Shown here: positions 61,666-64,000 of the stretch, in pieces
Position numbering within the stretch: position 1 is the stretch's first letter
Layout: each line of letters begins with the position of its first letter
From: Flavobacterium sp. UBA6135
GTDB taxonomy: Bacteria > Bacteroidota > Bacteroidia > Flavobacteriales > Flavobacteriaceae
Assembly (NCBI RefSeq): GCF_002428305.1
Contig: NZ_DIVJ01000007.1
Coordinates: forward strand, 1-64,000
Reading direction: 5' to 3'
DNA: 64,000 nt
Translations under genes and position numbers: made by a program
The notes under the pieces: model-generated
What the model saw: only the letters and a program-made list of their open reading frames with translations
Database searches by the model: none
What the model was told of the DNA's origin: nothing

Positions 61666-63654
61666 ATGAAATTCCAAGTCATCTCAGATTACATACCTAC
61701 AGGCGATCAACCACAAGCCATTGATAAATTAGCCAACGGCATCTTGAATGGCGAAAAGTACCAAACCTTATTGGGTGTTACCGGTTCGGGAAAGACATTT
61801 ACTGTTGCCAACGTTATTGAAAAAGTTGAAAAACCAACCTTAGTTTTAGCTCACAACAAAACACTTGCGGCACAATTATACTCCGAATTCAAGCAATTTT
61901 TTCCGAATAATTCCGTGCAGTATTTTGTTTCCTATTACGATTATTATCAACCCGAAGCCTATATTCCGGTTACCGGAACCTATATAGAAAAAGATTTATC
62001 CATAAATGACGAATTGGAAAAACTTCGTCTTAGCACCACTTCTGCCTTACTTTCCGGCAGAAGAGATGTGTTGGTCGTGGCTTCCGTTTCGTGTTTATAT
62101 GGTATCGGAAACCCGGTAGAATTTCAAAAAAATGTGATTTCAATTGATCGAGGTGAAGTTATTTCTAGAACCAAATTATTACACCGTTTAGTCCAAAGTT
62201 TGTACTCACGAACTGAAGCAGAATTCACTCCGGGAACTTTCAGAATCAAAGGCGATATTGTTGAAATTTTTCCAAGTTATGCCGATGATCCGTTTCGCGT
62301 ACATTTCTTTGGAGATGAAATAGAAGAAATTGAAGCCTTCGACACGAAAACATCCAAAGTAATCGAACGATACTCAAAATTAAATATTTATCCTGCCAAC
62401 ATGTTTGTAACTTCTCCTGATGTGTTGCAAGGTGCAATATGGGAAATACAACAAGATTTGGTCAAACAAGTGGATTATTTCAAAGAAATTGGCAAACATT
62501 TAGAGGCCAAACGTTTGGAAGAGCGAACCAATTTCGATTTAGAAATGATTCGGGAATTAGGCTACTGTTCGGGAATCGAAAATTATTCACGATATTTAGA
62601 TGGTCGTCAACCCGGAACCCGACCTTTTTGTTTGTTAGATTATTTTCCCCAAGATTTTTTAATGGTGGTGGATGAAAGTCACGTTACTATTTCACAAGTT
62701 CATGCTATGTATGGTGGCGACCGAAGCCGAAAAGAAAACCTCGTTGAATTCGGATTCCGTCTACCGGCAGCAATGGATAATCGTCCGTTAAAGTTTGAAG
62801 AATTTGAAGCTTTACAAAACCAAGTTATCTACGTTTCTGCCACTCCGGCTGATTACGAATTACAAAAAAGCGAAGGCATTTATGTAGAACAAGTCATTCG
62901 TCCCACCGGATTGTTAGATCCAATTATAGAAATTCGTCCGAGTTTAAACCAAATTGACGATTTAATCGAAGAAATCCAACTTCGTTGCGAAGCCGACGAA
63001 CGTGTTTTAGTGACTACGTTAACCAAACGAATGGCGGAAGAACTGACAAAATATTTAACCAAGGTTTCCATCCGATGCCGTTATATTCATTCTGATGTTG
63101 ACACCCTCGAACGCGTGGAAATCATGCAAGATTTACGTAAAGGTTTGTTTGATGTTTTAATTGGTGTGAATTTACTCCGTGAAGGATTGGACTTACCCGA
63201 AGTTTCTTTAGTTGCGATTTTGGATGCAGACAAAGAAGGCTTTCTTCGTAGTCATCGCTCGCTTACACAAACTGTTGGTAGAGCCGCTCGAAACGTAAAC
63301 GGAAAAGCTATTATGTATGCCGATAAAATCACGAATAGTATGCAAAAAACTATTGATGAAACCAATTACCGTCGCGAAAAGCAAATTGCTTATAATACAC
63401 TTCATGGTTTATTGCCAAAAGCCTTGAACAAAAGTTTGGGTAATGCATTGAGTGGTAATTCGGTTTCCACTCAATATTATGAAGACAAAGTATTAAAAGC
63501 TGCAGAACCGGAAAGTTTATACCTCACCAAGCCGGAAATCGAAAAGAAAATCCGCGACCTCCGTAAAATGATGGAAAAAGCTGCGAAAGAACTGAATTTT
63601 ATTGAAGCGGCTAAATTGAGGGATGAGATTAAAAATTTGCAGGACAGAATGTAA
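61666..63654 (+). CDS. uvrB: Excinuclease ABC subunit B
   Basis: This 662-residue protein has LLGVTGSGKTFT (Walker A, residues 36-46), the beta-hairpin YYDYYQPEAYIP, DESHVT, QTVGRAARN and a C-terminal UVR motif (KEKELNFIEAAKLRDEI-like AKELNFIEAAKLRDEI). It verifies damage and hands it from UvrA to UvrC in nucleotide excision repair. Start and length are standard. Its leader is an octamer repeat array. Confidence 0.96.
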   Translation: MKFQVISDYIPTGDQPQAIDKLANGILNGEKYQTLLGVTGSGKTFTVANVIEKVEKPTLVLAHNKTLAAQLYSEFKQFFPNNSVQYFVSYYDYYQPEAYIPVTGTYIEKDLSINDELEKLRLSTTSALLSGRRDVLVVASVSCLYGIGNPVEFQKNVISIDRGEVISRTKLLHRLVQSLYSRTEAEFTPGTFRIKGDIVEIFPSYADDPFRVHFFGDEIEEIEAFDTKTSKVIERYSKLNIYPANMFVTSPDVLQGAIWEIQQDLVKQVDYFKEIGKHLEAKRLEERTNFDLEMIRELGYCSGIENYSRYLDGRQPGTRPFCLLDYFPQDFLMVVDESHVTISQVHAMYGGDRSRKENLVEFGFRLPAAMDNRPLKFEEFEALQNQVIYVSATPADYELQKSEGIYVEQVIRPTGLLDPIIEIRPSLNQIDDLIEEIQLRCEADERVLVTTLTKRMAEELTKYLTKVSIRCRYIHSDVDTLERVEIMQDLRKGLFDVLIGVNLLREGLDLPEVSLVAILDADKEGFLRSHRSLTQTVGRAARNVNGKAIMYADKITNSMQKTIDETNYRREKQIAYNTLHGLLPKALNKSLGNALSGNSVSTQYYEDKVLKAAEPESLYLTKPEIEKKIRDLRKMMEKAAKELNFIEAAKLRDEIKNLQDRM

Positions 63655-63690
63655 CAACTTTATTTTTCTATCTTCATTAAAAAATTCTAC

Positions 63691-64000
63691 ATGAAATTAT
63701 CACACTTCTTTTCAATTGTTATTCTACTAATTGTATCTATTTCTTGCAGTAAAGAAACATCTACAACACCGGAACCAACTAATCCTATTGGTTATGTTCA
63801 GTATGGAACTCCTTTTGCAAACATGCCTGCAACCGATGACGTTGTAATGTATGAAGTTAATTTACGAGCTTTTAGTGCTAATGGAAATTTGCAAGGCGTA
63901 ACATCACGATTAGATGAAATTAAAGCCTTAGGAGTTAATGTAATTTGGTTGATGCCCATTCACCCTGTTGGTATTTTAAATGGCATCAACTCTCCGTATT
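63691..64000 (+). CDS. Alpha-amylase-family lipoprotein, 5' part
   Basis: The last 310 bases encode the first 103 residues of a gene that continues past the window. A lipoprotein signal (SISC, Cys19) is followed by a Thr/Pro-rich linker. VVMYEVNLRAFSANGNLQGVTS and LDEIKALGVNVIWLMPIHPVG are the N-terminal strands of a GH13 alpha-amylase barrel. The catalytic residues lie beyond the edge. It is probably a surface-anchored starch or maltodextrin hydrolase. Confidence 0.85.
   Translation, partial: MKLSHFFSIVILLIVSISCSKETSTTPEPTNPIGYVQYGTPFANMPATDDVVMYEVNLRAFSANGNLQGVTSRLDEIKALGVNVIWLMPIHPVGILNGINSPY

Overview
The window looks like core chromosome of a low-GC member of the Bacteroidota, most likely a Flavobacterium-like flavobacterium. 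The evidence is an AT-rich sequence, a type IX secretion (T9SS) C-terminal sorting domain, a TonB-dependent receptor paired with a DUF4249 lipoprotein, a CAL67264-type small membrane protein, a fused alpha/beta E1 dehydrogenase, few Shine-Dalgarno sites, and repeated promoters of the Bacteroidota type (TTG about 19 nt before TAnnTTTG). I see no phage, CRISPR array, insertion sequence, rRNA or tRNA gene.

Layout. 1-2373 is the 3' end of a large T9SS surface protein. 2.6-5.7 kb holds a convergent/divergent metabolic pair (E1 dehydrogenase, 2-oxoglutarate/Fe(II) oxygenase). 5.8-11.1 kb is the most accessory-like part: a GxxExxY gene inside a perfect 39-bp inverted repeat, a SUI1/YciH factor, a nucleoside phosphorylase, a GNAT protein whose 3' end runs into a repeat, a leaderless substrate-binding protein, a transglutaminase-like membrane protein and an unrecognised ORF. 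11.2-16.7 kb carries corA, the histidine-degradation genes hutI and hutG, and two unassigned envelope proteins. 16.8-29.4 kb has a DEAD-box helicase, a TPR hybrid histidine kinase, ettA, holA, an HSDR_N-like protein, a GT2 enzyme, an OmpA-like lipoprotein, a YciO-type protein, a BadF-type kinase, gapA and pfkA. 29.5-44.8 kb has tamB divergent from tsaD-rsmE-DUF4159, the rpsF-rpsR-rplI operon, a LytTR regulator, priA, a YihY/BrkB protein, nadC and a run of small redox proteins. 44.9-46.7 kb is a MarR-nitroreductase-YceI unit. 46.7-53.3 kb is a complete trp operon (trpEGDCFBA) preceded by a leader peptide with three tandem Trp codons and an attenuator. 53.4-64 kb has rplS, monomeric icd, a TonB receptor/DUF4249 pair, thiamine pyrophosphokinase, rlmF, uvrB and the start of an alpha-amylase-type lipoprotein.

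How the parts work together. The trp operon contains every step from chorismate to tryptophan and has sequence-visible attenuation. trpD-C, C-F and F-B overlap by 4 nt (ATGA), which suggests translational coupling. gapA and pfkA are adjacent glycolytic genes. The MarR gene has three copies of a TTTGTAnnTACAAA palindrome lying over its -33 box, its -7 box and its start codon.

The least explained material is non-coding. There are short-period arrays: octamers of CTCAGNNN placed directly before start codons, and heptamers of CTGTTGT placed directly after genes. There is also the inverted-repeat cassette around the GxxExxY gene, with a probable decayed relative at 59.8 kb. I did not find an obvious new defence or biosynthetic system; these repeat families are the best candidates for something under-described.
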